A DNA stretch of 34,676 bases from Flectonema sp. DT1601 (GCA_964019425.1 CAXHTC010000005.1:1-34676), one strand, 5' to 3'. Shown: positions 1 through 10,730, numbered from the stretch's first letter. Notes: generated from the sequence alone by a model not told the origin. Numbers and translations: made by a program.

Positions 1-205
1 AGAGGTTGTATGTACTCATGTATCTACAAGACTACAGACAGTAACAGCCACAGCGAGATGAGATGAAGTAGTGTGGGATATGACTCTCTCTGGAGGGATT
101 ATAGCGCCCTCACAGAGAGGCCTGTATTGGATGCGTATTGGATACCTCAGGTGGCGCCGCCATTAGGCTGTACCTGAGTGTGTATGCTGGCAGAGCCAAG
201 GTTGG

Positions 206-446
206 GACAGGTATCCGTCTACTCAGTAGGGTATGGACTAGCTGTGTGACAGGTATCCGTCTACTCAGTAGGGTATGGACCTATGCTTAGTACGATATGA
301 TCCCTCTGCTTAGTGGCACATGATCCGTCTACTCAGTAGGACATGAACAGCATATCTACTGTCTCCTAGCTGTCTCGGGACACCATGATTTGGACCGTCT
401 CAGGAGGTGATTCTGGACCGTCGTCTCAGATCCGTCTACTCAGTGC
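206..446 (+). repeat. Cluster of short direct repeats, core ATCCGTCTACTCAGT
   Basis: Two near-identical 33-bp repeats start at 206 and 248 (period 42). Two more copies of the core, ATCCGTCTACTCAGT, lie near 323 and 430, and a solitary one near 994. A looser relative is near 4712. The same cluster recurs at 5523-5763 in the second unit A copy. This is minisatellite-like DNA with no coding signal. Confidence 0.8.
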
Positions 447-540
447 GCCAAAACACCTTGTTTTACAAGCCTACAGTCTGATTTGAGCCTCTCCAAGCCC
501 GTCTGAGGTGCTCCACGAGCATCTCAAGCCACCCACTAAC

Positions 541-946
541 ACTATAGTATCACATACATATGCGGAAGCCCCGAGCGATCCACGAAAAAGGGTCTATTTT
601 GGGCCTTCCCAGCTCCAGAAGTTTGCTATAGATTTAAAGGGGTTTTATGCGTTTTGGAGCCGTTTTCCCTAAAACGACCTAAAACACTTAAATACGATCT
701 CATATCAGTTGAAACACCTTAATTTGGTTGTCCCATACAAAGATCTCGATAAGAATCTGGGGTCCGGAGGCCAACTTTCTAGTTAGGCCACTTTTGGGAT
801 CTCGATTTGCACAAAGATCTCGATAAGAATCCCAAATATCACCATTTTCGGGAGGTCCCAAAAAGGGTTTGCTATAGATTTAAAGGGGTTTTAGGACATT
901 TTCCTTCCAAAAGTGCTCTTTTTGACCCCCATTTAAAGGGGTTTTA
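541..946 (+). repeat. Motif cassette A1 (M3-M1-M2-M2-M1-half M1)
   Basis: M3 begins at 541, M1 at 622, M2 at 737 and 811 (with T for C at one base, giving AAGATCTCG), M1 again at 868, and a half M1 (ATTTAAAGGGGTTTTA) at 931. M3 to M1 is 81 bp and M2 to M1 is 57 bp, the same as in the cassettes after 9.2 kb, although much of the DNA between the motifs differs. The text just after M3 (GAAGCCCCGAGCGATCC) is shared with the second cassette of unit C at about 23,579, which links the two families. The frame through M3 and M1 is open briefly and then closes. The copy at 5858-6263 is identical. Confidence 0.85.
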
Positions 947-1229
947 GGGTGATTCTTAATGTATACCTCCAGATCATGCTCTGGGATCCTCAGATCCGTC
1001 TACTCAGTGGCGCGGAACACCCTGATTTACCCTGCAGACCAGGATTTGGACCTCTCAAAAGGGTCTCAGTAGCCTTAAGGTACAAGGCGAAGTACCAATA
1101 TCGTACTCGTGCTTCTCATCCAGATCCCACTCAACGATCTCTCACTCTCTAAGGAAGTAGACTCTAATCCTGCGGAGCAGTTATCGCTACGCTCCGTCTG
1201 TACGCGTTACACGCTATATTATTAATGAG

Positions 1230-1400
1230 GCTTAGCGCCTCTTAGGAGGCCTAGAGCTTATCAGGAGCGGCTCATAAGCCTCTCAGGAGATCTCAGGACC
1301 TCGTCAGAAGCCTCTCAAGAGATCTAATGACCTCATATGATCGTCTCACGACCTCATCTGGACCATCTCAAGACGCTCCCGAACAGGTCTAAACAGGCTA
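1230..1400. repeat. CTCAGG/CCTCTC-rich degenerate repeats
   Basis: Variants of GCCTCTCAGGAGATCT and GACCTCAT recur irregularly, with a small hairpin (GAGGC/GCCTC) at about 1227-1241. Similar words recur at about 2112-2130. It looks like degenerate short tandem repeats and has no open frame of note. The second copy is at about 6547-6717. Confidence 0.55.
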
Positions 1401-1449
1401 GAGGCACAGTGCTATGAGCTCATAGTAGCTCATAACCAACCCTCCTAAC

Positions 1450-1556
1450 ACTATAGTATCACATACATATGCGCAAGGTCCCGGCGATCCACGGAAAAGG
1501 GTCTAATTCGACCTTGGCCAGCTCCAGATGTTTGCTATAGATTTAAAGGGGTTTTA
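1450..1556 (+). repeat. Partial motif cassette A2 (M3-M1 only)
   Basis: M3 starts at 1450 and M1 at 1531, again 81 bp apart, and the bases between them resemble cassette A1 with many substitutions. No M2 follows. A decayed M1-like string (TTTGCTATAGCG) lies at about 1952. The second copy is at 6767-6873. Confidence 0.8.
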
Positions 1557-1684
1557 GGTCATTTGGTGCTGTTTACCCAATTTAAGCCTAAAGAGGTTAA
1601 ATACGATTCTGGGACATAACAACAACCTATTGAAGGTCTGGGACCGTCTCAGAAGTGTCTCAGGAGGTCTTAAGCCTGGGTCTT

Positions 1685-1765
1685 GACCTAGCCTCAGAAG
1701 GTGATTTACCTCTACAAGAGGCGCCAAAGGGGTTTCTCTCTACACGCCCATATCAGCTAAAGCCA
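1685..1765 (+). repeat. Internal 80-bp direct repeat of unit A, copy 1
   Basis: This stretch, from GACCTAGCCTCAG through ACAAGAGGCG and TTTCTCTCTACACGCCC to GCTAAAGCC, recurs at 2150-2230 with scattered substitutions. It shows that unit A was itself built by older internal duplication. It recurs in the second unit at 7002-7082. Confidence 0.75.
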
Positions 1766-2149
1766 CCCGTTTCATATCTACCGTCGTAGCTACAGTGTAA
1801 CAGGTTGACGTACAGGCCACAGCTGTGGTAAGGACAATTACTGGTAATTGCCATGACACAGCAGCGCTTCGTCACATCACATACTGCGCTCAGCCGACTA
1901 CGAAGGCTAGCATACCAGTCTGGCCCACGTATTCCAGGATGACACCTACTATTTGCTATAGCGTAATAGAGGGTTTAGGACGTTTGAGGTCGTTTCCCTA
2001 TTTTGGCCCCTGTCCTTTTTGGTGGCTAAACACTCCAAAACGACTCCTTTTGGACCTCCTCATATCGAGTTGCCCTTGGAATCCTGGGATTTAGACCCTC
2101 AGGATCAGCTCAGAAGCCTCTCAGGAGATCTTTTGGGACTGTATATATT

Positions 2150-2230
2150 GACCTAGCCTCAGGGTGCTGTATACCCTACAAGAGGCGTCAAAGGGGGTTT
2201 CTCTCTACACGCCCGTATTAGCTAAAGCCG
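2150..2230 (+). repeat. Internal 80-bp direct repeat of unit A, copy 2
   Basis: Partner of 1685-1765, about 465 bp downstream and in the same orientation. Differences are mostly single-base. The corresponding stretch in the second unit is 7467-7547. Confidence 0.75.
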
Positions 2231-2566
2231 TACGTGTAGTAAACACCTTATTTAGGTCATATCGTAGAGGCACAAAACGCTATCTAGAAGATGTGAGTTG
2301 GGTAGGGATCTGTTTCTCCTCGGTAACTCATTGCATTCGGAGGGCTTTTAGGATGAGGTTAGGCTGAGGTGAAGGCTAAGGTACAGGGTAATGGGCCCTG
2401 TAGGGCCTCTACGAGTACCTGGTATTCAGTGTATTTCCCCTTTTGGCGGCCCTCATTTTGGGGTCTCCAGAAGGATGTGGATATCTACAATAACGTGTCT
2501 GAGCTTTCCAACCCAGCTATTTTTCGACACCGAATATCGTCCCTCTCCATAAGGCCGTCTTCGGGA

Positions 2567-2592
2567 CCTCCCAAACTCGAGAGCTTGGGAGG
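2567..2592. other. Inverted repeat / hairpin (8-bp stem)
   Basis: CCTCCCAA at 2567-2574 pairs with TTGGGAGG at 2585-2592 across a 10-base loop containing CTCGAG. It is repeated at 7884-7909. No U-tract or gene end lies beside it, so I do not call it a terminator. Confidence 0.5.
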
Positions 2593-3040
2593 CCGGCAAT
2601 GCCATAGCATGGGTCCCCATCGCAGGGTCGCCACGCATACCTACTTCTCCTCCACGCAATCTGATCATCTGGCACACCGGGACTGAGTGGTTACATTGAT
2701 GGACCCGTCTAGTAGTACCTGCAGCTATAGGCTAAGAAGAGGGGGAGCGGGAAGGCACGATAAGACGGAGCACCCGGGGGAGGGTAAGAAGAATGGATGA
2801 GACTAGGCACTGCAGTACCTAATGGCAGAGTCACAAGAAGGAAATGGACGTAGGGATAGTGACCGCGCGCATACCGTGAGTCGTCTTGGTAATGGTTGCT
2901 CTCGGCCATGGTCTGTACATGGCTATACTTGCAGTGTGTGGTGGGACGAAGTACCGTGAGTGGTCTTAACGTGCGTCGCGTGGCATACTACTAACATAAG
3001 AATGGACTATGCACCCCCGTGCGCTCAGTGTCTGCACACA

Positions 3041-3065
3041 TGCTAGGCTGTAGTAAGGCCTAGCA
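3041..3065. other. Inverted repeat / hairpin (8-bp stem)
   Basis: TGCTAGGC at 3041-3048 pairs with GCCTAGCA at 3058-3065 over a 9-base loop. It is duplicated at 8358-8382. No role can be assigned. Confidence 0.45.
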
Positions 3066-3529
3066 CGCATACGCCAACTCCTCCGGAGAATCAACCTCCC
3101 TCTCAACCATCACCTATAGGATGCAAGCCTTATACTATCAGTCAGGCTGGGCAGTTCTCGAGGCCCATCAACATCAGTCCCGGTACTCTACGTCACTTAC
3201 CTACCTCCACAATAGCTCCCCCTGGAAGGCAATCTGAACCTCAGTCCGCACATCATCACAATAGCACTAAGGACTGCCACTGCACAGCCCAGCTGCGTTC
3301 TCACGGCAGACAAGACTGACAGCTTCATCCCCGTTTCTACTAGAGTATCAGTTGCGGGACACGACCTCGTAATGAGGAGGCCGTCCACGGATCGGTGATA
3401 CTACCTTTCAGTACTTGATTGGTAAGAGGGTTTACATGCTAGAGAGCAACCCCAGCAGACAGACTAGACCAAGGTTAAGCCTACTGCCGGGGGTAAACCA
3501 GTCAAGATTATTGGATCACCCACCCCTGG

Positions 3530-3624
3530 GTACAGTACAAAGTCCAAGCAGTAGCATAATATGGTTGGTCAAAGTGGTACAGTATATAGGTCCAAGCAGT
3601 AGCATAATATAGTTGGGCACAGTA
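3530..3624 (+). repeat. Two-copy tandem repeat, period 47-48 bp
   Basis: GTACAGTA followed by GTCCAAGCAGTAGCATAATA begins at 3530 and again at 3577. The two units differ at a few bases. A fragment (ACAGTATATAGGTC) also appears at about 5289. The second unit A copy carries the pair at 8847-8941. Confidence 0.8.
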
Positions 3625-3886
3625 GGATATGTGTTAGCTGGTGCTGATACTAGGAGCTTGTCGCTACTCGTTAGTAAGTACGCCCATATCCCGAAGGCTT
3701 GACGCTCGTCTGCGAATGGCCCTACTTGCATTAGCTTCTCCCGGCTTATGTTGACTGAGGCCAGTGACCACGCTGCGCATAGGATCCTCAGACACTCACA
3801 CGTAACTATCCTCACCCCCCTTTATAACACACCGATAAGCACTTGGAGGGATCGGTTCTCCTTCAGTTTTACGCCCTACAGTAACC

Positions 3887-5317
3887 GATAGGGGGTCGCT
3901 TTGGTTGCATGCCGCCAGGCAGGAAGGTGCCATGTCAAAGTTTGCAGTGAACCCCGGAGGGAACCTTTTGAAAGTCAAGAGCGGGTATAACATTACAGAT
4001 GTCCCACGAGTGCTGCTGTAGCTCCAGGCGTGAAGGGAAAGTGGGCGCCGCTCTAAGGCACACAGTGACGACAGAGGGACCGATAGCGGGCTCACGACTC
4101 GAGGCTCTCGCCTATGGAAGGTCTTCCATATCGACTCCATGTCTAGGACCACCTGACGCATCTCTGCGCGGGCTACTCCCCTGTGCTATCCACTCCATCA
4201 ACAATCCCAGATCCTGCATGCTAACTACACCCCCCTTCTAAGAAGTCGTAGCGCACACAACTAGACAATCCAACCCCAAGTAGTCGCAGGCATTCATGTC
4301 CCCTATTTGTATAACCTAGGGCCCGCGGAAGACCGAACGCTTATGATACCGATGACAACGCCACGCCAACTCGACTAGCAGACAACTCGACACGTCTCCC
4401 ATCGCTACCGCACGCTGAAGAAGGCAGCAACTACGGCAACTAACCCAGGCTCGCGATTACTTAGGCGTAGCTCCCCTGGGGTCTCAAGATGATTGTTCCG
4501 TCGCTTGATTACTTACACTAGCGGCAGTAATGAGTGACGCAGCTGCAGTTTATTCCCGTGTGGCGGCAAGTACCCGTACGTCGCGTGATGCGGTTCGGTA
4601 TTGGTGGGGTGAATGCTGTCTCAGAGCGCATCGTGCCGCTCTGGACAGGTCTCGTGCTGGCATAGCCAATGTTCAGGTAGGATGCTGTGCTACGTATTGG
4701 GTGCACATCTGCTTCTACTCAGTACGATCTAGGCAGTGTATTGACTGTGCTGGGACATGGTAGCCTGTGCTAGCTGTGCTGGGACATGTATACGAGGTGT
4801 CGCAGGACGTCATATCTACCGTCGAGGCTACAGATACCATTACTTGACAGGCCTCAAGATGAGGTGGATGTGATATAGGATAGGGATCACCTAGGTGATC
4901 GGATACTTCACTGTGCAGGTACTCTCAGTGAGACAGGCGATGGAGCAATGTAAGACAGTCCTTGCGTACGAGTACTTATACTGTATCAGGCTTATGGTCC
5001 GGAACTAGCACCCTCCGTCAGCGGGGTATAACCCATCAATGAACATAGCAATACTGGGACACAGTGAGAAGCATGGCTGTACCATCCATAGAAAGTAAGA
5101 CGACAATGAGCTCGAGGCAAGGTACCCTTTGGCATTAGCTATTACGTAGCGACATGTACAGTAGTCTAGACGTGCCTGTACAATGATGTAGTATATGTGT
5201 ATGCCAAACAGTGTGCACAGACGGGGAGCAAATGGCTGTAATAGTCGGAGTCCTGGTACACAGCTAGACACGTGTGATCACGTGGGCAACAGTATATAGG
5301 TCTCACAAGGACTGTGG
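3887..5317. other. Unit A segment present once in the window; no gene recognised
   Basis: This part of unit A has no partner because the second copy breaks off at 9203. It lacks M1, M2 and M3. The open frames here are short: the longest begins at 4161 on the minus strand and reaches 121 codons. None shows a domain I recognise, and none has a second copy against which constraint could be tested. Composition resembles the rest of unit A's motif-free part. Confidence 0.6.
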
Positions 5318-8300
5318 AGAGGTTGTATGTACTCATGTATCTACAAGACTACAGACAGTAACAGCCACAGCGAGATGAGATGAAGTAGTGTGGGATATGA
5401 CTCTCTCTGGAGGGATTATAGCGCCCTCACAGAGAGGCCTGTATTGGATGCGTATTGGATACCTCAGGTGGCGCCGCCATTAGGCTGTACCTGAGTGTGT
5501 ATGCTGGCAGAGCCAAGGTTGGGACAGGTATCCGTCTACTCAGTAGGGTATGGACTAGCTGTGTGACAGGTATCCGTCTACTCAGTAGGGTATGGACCTA
5601 TGCTTAGTACGATATGATCCCTCTGCTTAGTGGCACATGATCCGTCTACTCAGTAGGACATGAACAGCATATCTACTGTCTCCTAGCTGTCTCGGGACAC
5701 CATGATTTGGACCGTCTCAGGAGGTGATTCTGGACCGTCGTCTCAGATCCGTCTACTCAGTGCGCCAAAACACCTTGTTTTACAAGCCTACAGTCTGATT
5801 TGAGCCTCTCCAAGCCCGTCTGAGGTGCTCCACGAGCATCTCAAGCCACCCACTAACACTATAGTATCACATACATATGCGGAAGCCCCGAGCGATCCAC
5901 GAAAAAGGGTCTATTTTGGGCCTTCCCAGCTCCAGAAGTTTGCTATAGATTTAAAGGGGTTTTATGCGTTTTGGAGCCGTTTTCCCTAAAACGACCTAAA
6001 ACACTTAAATACGATCTCATATCAGTTGAAACACCTTAATTTGGTTGTCCCATACAAAGATCTCGATAAGAATCTGGGGTCCGGAGGCCAACTTTCTAGT
6101 TAGGCCACTTTTGGGATCTCGATTTGCACAAAGATCTCGATAAGAATCCCAAATATCACCATTTTCGGGAGGTCCCAAAAAGGGTTTGCTATAGATTTAA
6201 AGGGGTTTTAGGACATTTTCCTTCCAAAAGTGCTCTTTTTGACCCCCATTTAAAGGGGTTTTAGGGTGATTCTTAATGTATACCTCCAGATCATGCTCTG
6301 GGATCCTCAGATCCGTCTACTCAGTGGCGCGGAACACCCTGATTTACCCTGCAGACCAGGATTTGGACCTCTCAAAAGGGTCTCAGTAGCCTTAAGGTAC
6401 AAGGCGAAGTACCAATATCGTACTCGTGCTTCTCATCCAGATCCCACTCAACGATCTCTCACTCTCTAAGGAAGTAGACTCTAATCCTGCGGAGCAGTTA
6501 TCGCTACGCTCCGTCTGTACGCGTTACACGCTATATTATTAATGAGGCTTAGCGCCTCTTAGGAGGCCTAGAGCTTATCAGGAGCGGCTCATAAGCCTCT
6601 CAGGAGATCTCAGGACCTCGTCAGAAGCCTCTCAAGAGATCTAATGACCTCATATGATCGTCTCACGACCTCATCTGGACCATCTCAAGACGCTCCCGAA
6701 CAGGTCTAAACAGGCTAGAGGCACAGTGCTATGAGCTCATAGTAGCTCATAACCAACCCTCCTAACACTATAGTATCACATACATATGCGCAAGGTCCCG
6801 GCGATCCACGGAAAAGGGTCTAATTCGACCTTGGCCAGCTCCAGATGTTTGCTATAGATTTAAAGGGGTTTTAGGTCATTTGGTGCTGTTTACCCAATTT
6901 AAGCCTAAAGAGGTTAAATACGATTCTGGGACATAACAACAACCTATTGAAGGTCTGGGACCGTCTCAGAAGTGTCTCAGGAGGTCTTAAGCCTGGGTCT
7001 TGACCTAGCCTCAGAAGGTGATTTACCTCTACAAGAGGCGCCAAAGGGGTTTCTCTCTACACGCCCATATCAGCTAAAGCCACCCGTTTCATATCTACCG
7101 TCGTAGCTACAGTGTAACAGGTTGACGTACAGGCCACAGCTGTGGTAAGGACAATTACTGGTAATTGCCATGACACAGCAGCGCTTCGTCACATCACATA
7201 CTGCGCTCAGCCGACTACGAAGGCTAGCATACCAGTCTGGCCCACGTATTCCAGGATGACACCTACTATTTGCTATAGCGTAATAGAGGGTTTAGGACGT
7301 TTGAGGTCGTTTCCCTATTTTGGCCCCTGTCCTTTTTGGTGGCTAAACACTCCAAAACGACTCCTTTTGGACCTCCTCATATCGAGTTGCCCTTGGAATC
7401 CTGGGATTTAGACCCTCAGGATCAGCTCAGAAGCCTCTCAGGAGATCTTTTGGGACTGTATATATTGACCTAGCCTCAGGGTGCTGTATACCCTACAAGA
7501 GGCGTCAAAGGGGGTTTCTCTCTACACGCCCGTATTAGCTAAAGCCGTACGTGTAGTAAACACCTTATTTAGGTCATATCGTAGAGGCACAAAACGCTAT
7601 CTAGAAGATGTGAGTTGGGTAGGGATCTGTTTCTCCTCGGTAACTCATTGCATTCGGAGGGCTTTTAGGATGAGGTTAGGCTGAGGTGAAGGCTAAGGTA
7701 CAGGGTAATGGGCCCTGTAGGGCCTCTACGAGTACCTGGTATTCAGTGTATTTCCCCTTTTGGCGGCCCTCATTTTGGGGTCTCCAGAAGGATGTGGATA
7801 TCTACAATAACGTGTCTGAGCTTTCCAACCCAGCTATTTTTCGACACCGAATATCGTCCCTCTCCATAAGGCCGTCTTCGGGACCTCCCAAACTCGAGAG
7901 CTTGGGAGGCCGGCAATGCCATAGCATGGGTCCCCATCGCAGGGTCGCCACGCATACCTACTTCTCCTCCACGCAATCTGATCATCTGGCACACCGGGAC
8001 TGAGTGGTTACATTGATGGACCCGTCTAGTAGTACCTGCAGCTATAGGCTAAGAAGAGGGGGAGCGGGAAGGCACGATAAGACGGAGCACCCGGGGGAGG
8101 GTAAGAAGAATGGATGAGACTAGGCACTGCAGTACCTAATGGCAGAGTCACAAGAAGGAAATGGACGTAGGGATAGTGACCGCGCGCATACCGTGAGTCG
8201 TCTTGGTAATGGTTGCTCTCGGCCATGGTCTGTACATGGCTATACTTGCAGTGTGTGGTGGGACGAAGTACCGTGAGTGGTCTTAACGTGCGTCGCGTGG

Positions 8301-9203
8301 CATACTACTAACATAAGAATGGACTATGCACCCCCGTGCGCTCAGTGTCTGCACACATGCTAGGCTGTAGTAAGGCCTAGCACGCATACGCCAACTCCTC
8401 CGGAGAATCAACCTCCCTCTCAACCATCACCTATAGGATGCAAGCCTTATACTATCAGTCAGGCTGGGCAGTTCTCGAGGCCCATCAACATCAGTCCCGG
8501 TACTCTACGTCACTTACCTACCTCCACAATAGCTCCCCCTGGAAGGCAATCTGAACCTCAGTCCGCACATCATCACAATAGCACTAAGGACTGCCACTGC
8601 ACAGCCCAGCTGCGTTCTCACGGCAGACAAGACTGACAGCTTCATCCCCGTTTCTACTAGAGTATCAGTTGCGGGACACGACCTCGTAATGAGGAGGCCG
8701 TCCACGGATCGGTGATACTACCTTTCAGTACTTGATTGGTAAGAGGGTTTACATGCTAGAGAGCAACCCCAGCAGACAGACTAGACCAAGGTTAAGCCTA
8801 CTGCCGGGGGTAAACCAGTCAAGATTATTGGATCACCCACCCCTGGGTACAGTACAAAGTCCAAGCAGTAGCATAATATGGTTGGTCAAAGTGGTACAGT
8901 ATATAGGTCCAAGCAGTAGCATAATATAGTTGGGCACAGTAGGATATGTGTTAGCTGGTGCTGATACTAGGAGCTTGTCGCTACTCGTTAGTAAGTACGC
9001 CCATATCCCGAAGGCTTGACGCTCGTCTGCGAATGGCCCTACTTGCATTAGCTTCTCCCGGCTTATGTTGACTGAGGCCAGTGACCACGCTGCGCATAGG
9101 ATCCTCAGACACTCACACGTAACTATCCTCACCCCCCTTTATAACACACCGATAAGCACTTGGAGGGATCGGTTCTCCTTCAGTTTTACGCCCTACAGTA
9201 ACC
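5318..9203 (+). repeat. Tandem repeat unit A, second copy, 3' part missing (3,886 bp)
   Basis: This matches 1-3886 with offset 5,317 and no difference at any place I compared. Identity stops sharply after the shared GTAACC at 3881-3886 / 9198-9203. The first copy then runs on for 1,431 bp that are absent here, and the second copy switches to unrelated repeat sequence. The break is either a real recombination junction or an assembly join. Near-perfect identity means recent duplication, recent homogenisation or an assembly duplicate. Confidence 0.93.
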
Positions 9204-9242
9204 ACCTGACACAAGAAGAGCATGTCCTAACTTCCGGATACC
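9204..9242 (-). repeat. Junction scrap of block H (39 bp)
   Basis: Read on the minus strand, this 39-bp stretch matches 13109-13147 of block H with about two mismatches (shared words CCGGAAGTT, ACATG, CTTCTTGTGTCAGGT). It sits exactly between the end of the broken unit A copy and the inverted-repeat-bounded segment, so the junction has at least three parts. Confidence 0.8.
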
Positions 9243-9247
9243 GATAA

Positions 9248-9549
9248 GCTTATTTAGAGGGCGTAGAGCCGTAGGTAGCGGTGGTTGTACTTGTATGCTG
9301 CGCAGCTAATTTCATTACACGTAATGTTGTTCTTGTACTCTTCGCGGATCACGTGATCACGTGATCAGCTCATCGTATGTAAACAATACGATGTCACCTA
9401 ACATTGAAGTGAAGTGTTCCAGGCCAGAGAAGGGTAACATGCCCTACTAAGCAGACAGTACACACTCTAATAACCCTAACTAGTATCACTATAGTATCAC
9501 ATACATATGCGGAAGGTCAAACGCATCTACGCTAAAATAGGTAAATACG
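9248..9549 (+). repeat. Left inverted repeat (about 302 bp)
   Basis: It contains, from the outside in, GTAGAGCCGTAGGTAGCGG, the palindrome GCTGCGCAGC, the palindrome cluster, a telomere-like CCCTAAC word, and M3 at 9488. It ends inside AAATACG, where similarity to the partner stops. Confidence 0.8.
9297..9393. promoter_or_regulatory. Palindrome cluster upstream of cassette X1
   Basis: Four dyads follow one another within 97 bp: GCTGCGCAGC (9297-9306), an interrupted CATTAC/GTAATG dyad, the perfect 20-bp palindrome built on GATCACGTGATC (9347-9366), and a hairpin with arms CATCGTAT / ATACGATG and loop GTAAACA (9371-9393). The same series precedes the other non-A cassettes. A protein-binding, replication or recombination site would fit, but nothing shows which. 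I use the regulatory type only as the nearest label. Confidence 0.5.
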
Positions 9550-9910
9550 AACACGTCTCCGCGAAAGTGTTTGCTATAGATTTAAAGGGGTTTATTGCGT
9601 TTATGGTGCTTTTAGGCCATTTTGTGCCTCACCGCATAATTACGATGTTACGTTAAATAGGCTACTACATCAACATGTGATTCACGTCTACACAAAGACC
9701 TCGATAAGAGTTATAACTTAATACCTCTGATTTCCTTCTTTTACCATTCTCGCGCTTGAAGATGTACCAAACCATACAAAGACCTCGATAAGAATATCGT
9801 ATTTCGCCACTTCGCGATGTTCCTATAAATGGGTTGCTATAGATTTAAAGGGCTTTTATGCACTTTCTCTCATTTTACCTCTTTTTGGTACCGCTTTAAA
9901 GGGGTTTAAC
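9488..9910 (+). repeat. Motif cassette X1
   Basis: M3 at 9488, M1 at 9570 (82 bp), M2 at 9692 and 9776, second M1 at 9833 (57 bp after M2, with G for the first T), and a half M1 near 9893. The M1-to-M2 distance is 122 bp here against 134 bp in the sister cassettes, owing to a small deletion around 9655. Confidence 0.85.
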
Positions 9911-10014
9911 CCCTTTACTGTATTTGCTTAATTATGATCCTATGCTTAGTTACGTGACATCACTGTGTTCGACGTATTCCGCGGATCGTACAAAGACCTC
10001 GTCAGCTTAAAGCC

Positions 10015-10072
10015 TCGCGACTCTAATCCTGTATCTAGCCCTACAGCTAGGCCTGACAGCCGCGTTTAGGCC
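10015..10072 (+). repeat. Block M4 (cassette-end block), first clear copy
   Basis: A 55-60-bp block running from CGCGACTCTAATCCTGTATC through GGCCTGACAGCCGCG to TTTAGGCC closes many cassettes. Other copies lie near 11018, 17051, 17866, 20841, 21656, 23290, 24128 and 24325, on the minus strand near 15215-15255, and at +4,285 and +8,570 for the array copies. It contains a CTGTA/TACAG dyad. No RNA gene is recognised. Confidence 0.7.
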
Positions 10073-10099
10073 CTTATTAACTGTTGGTGGAGTTTGTGT

Positions 10100-10197
10100 G
10101 CTGCGCAGCTAACTTATGTGTTGTTCTTGTACTCTTCGCTCATCATCGTGATCACGTGATCACGATGATCAGCTCATCGTATGTAAACAATACGATG
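10100..10197. promoter_or_regulatory. Palindrome cluster upstream of cassette X2
   Basis: GCTGCGCAGC lies at 10100-10109. A perfect 28-bp palindrome, ATCATCGTGATCAC plus its reverse complement, lies at 10142-10169. The CATCGTAT / ATACGATG hairpin lies at 10175-10197. The central palindrome is longer than in the sister clusters, so its length varies while its symmetry is kept. Confidence 0.5.
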
Positions 10198-10291
10198 TCA
10201 CCTAACATTGAAGTGGAGTGTCCCAAGCCAGAGAAGGGTAACATGCCCTACTAAGCAGACAGTACACACTCTAATAACCCTAACTAGTATT

Positions 10292-10730
10292 ACTATAGTA
10301 TCACATACATATGCGGAAGGTCAAACGCATCTACGCTAAATAGGTAAATACGAACACGTCTCCGCGAAAGTGTTTGCTATAGGTTTAAAGGGGTTTATTG
10401 CGTTTATGGTGCTTTTAGGTCATTTTGTGCCTCACCACATAATTACGATGTTACGGTAAATAGGTTAATTACGTAACGACTACATCAACATGTGAGCCAC
10501 GATTACACAAAGACCTCGATAAGAGTTATTTGTTAATACCTCTGATTTCCTTCTTTTACCATTCTCGTGCTTGAAGATGTACCAAAACCATACAAAGACC
10601 TCGATAAGAATATCGTATTCCGCCACTTCGCGATGTTCCTATAAATGGGTTGCTATAGATTTAAAGGGCTTTTATGCACTTTCTCTCATTTTACCTCTTT
10701 TTGGTACCGCTTTAAAGGGGTTTTAACGTA
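10292..10730 (+). repeat. Motif cassette X2
   Basis: M3 10292, M1 10373 (81 bp, GGTTT variant), M2 10507 (134 bp on) and 10592, M1 10649 (57 bp on), half M1 near 10711. It is followed by an extra M2-M2-M1 run (10808, 10882, 10928) in which the last spacing is 46 bp, the only exception to 57 bp that I measured. Confidence 0.85.

Larger units (their letters stand above)
1..5317 (+). repeat. Tandem repeat unit A, complete copy (5,317 bp)
   Basis: The first bases of the window recur at 5318, and every landmark I compared recurs at +5,317, so this is one full period of a long tandem repeat. The phase is arbitrary because the window begins inside it. Contents in order: the short PCTA-type repeats (206-446), a motif cassette (541-946), a second partial cassette (1450-1556), a CTCAGG/CCTCTC-rich stretch (about 1230-1400), an 80-bp internal direct repeat (1685-1765 and 2150-2230), and then about 3 kb without family motifs. 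No convincing gene is present; open frames are short and match no family I recognise. The array may extend leftwards. Confidence 0.93.

Noticed and set aside
2567-2592. Hairpin at 2567 as a transcription terminator
   Set aside because: No U-tract follows and no gene precedes it; the sequence looks eukaryotic.
3932-4021. Plus-strand 29-codon frame beginning MSKFAVNPGGNLLKV, protein-like in composition
   Set aside because: Too short, isolated, with no supporting neighbour or family match that I know.
3796-4161. Minus-strand 121-codon open frame in unit A
   Set aside because: No recognisable domain, no second copy to test constraint, and comparable overlapping frames on the other strand. Length is within chance for about 35 kb read in six frames.
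10142-10169. Yeast-type point-centromere element (ATCACGTG matches the CDEI consensus)
   Set aside because: The eight-base match is common, and I see no AT-rich CDEII or a CDEIII-like partner beside it.
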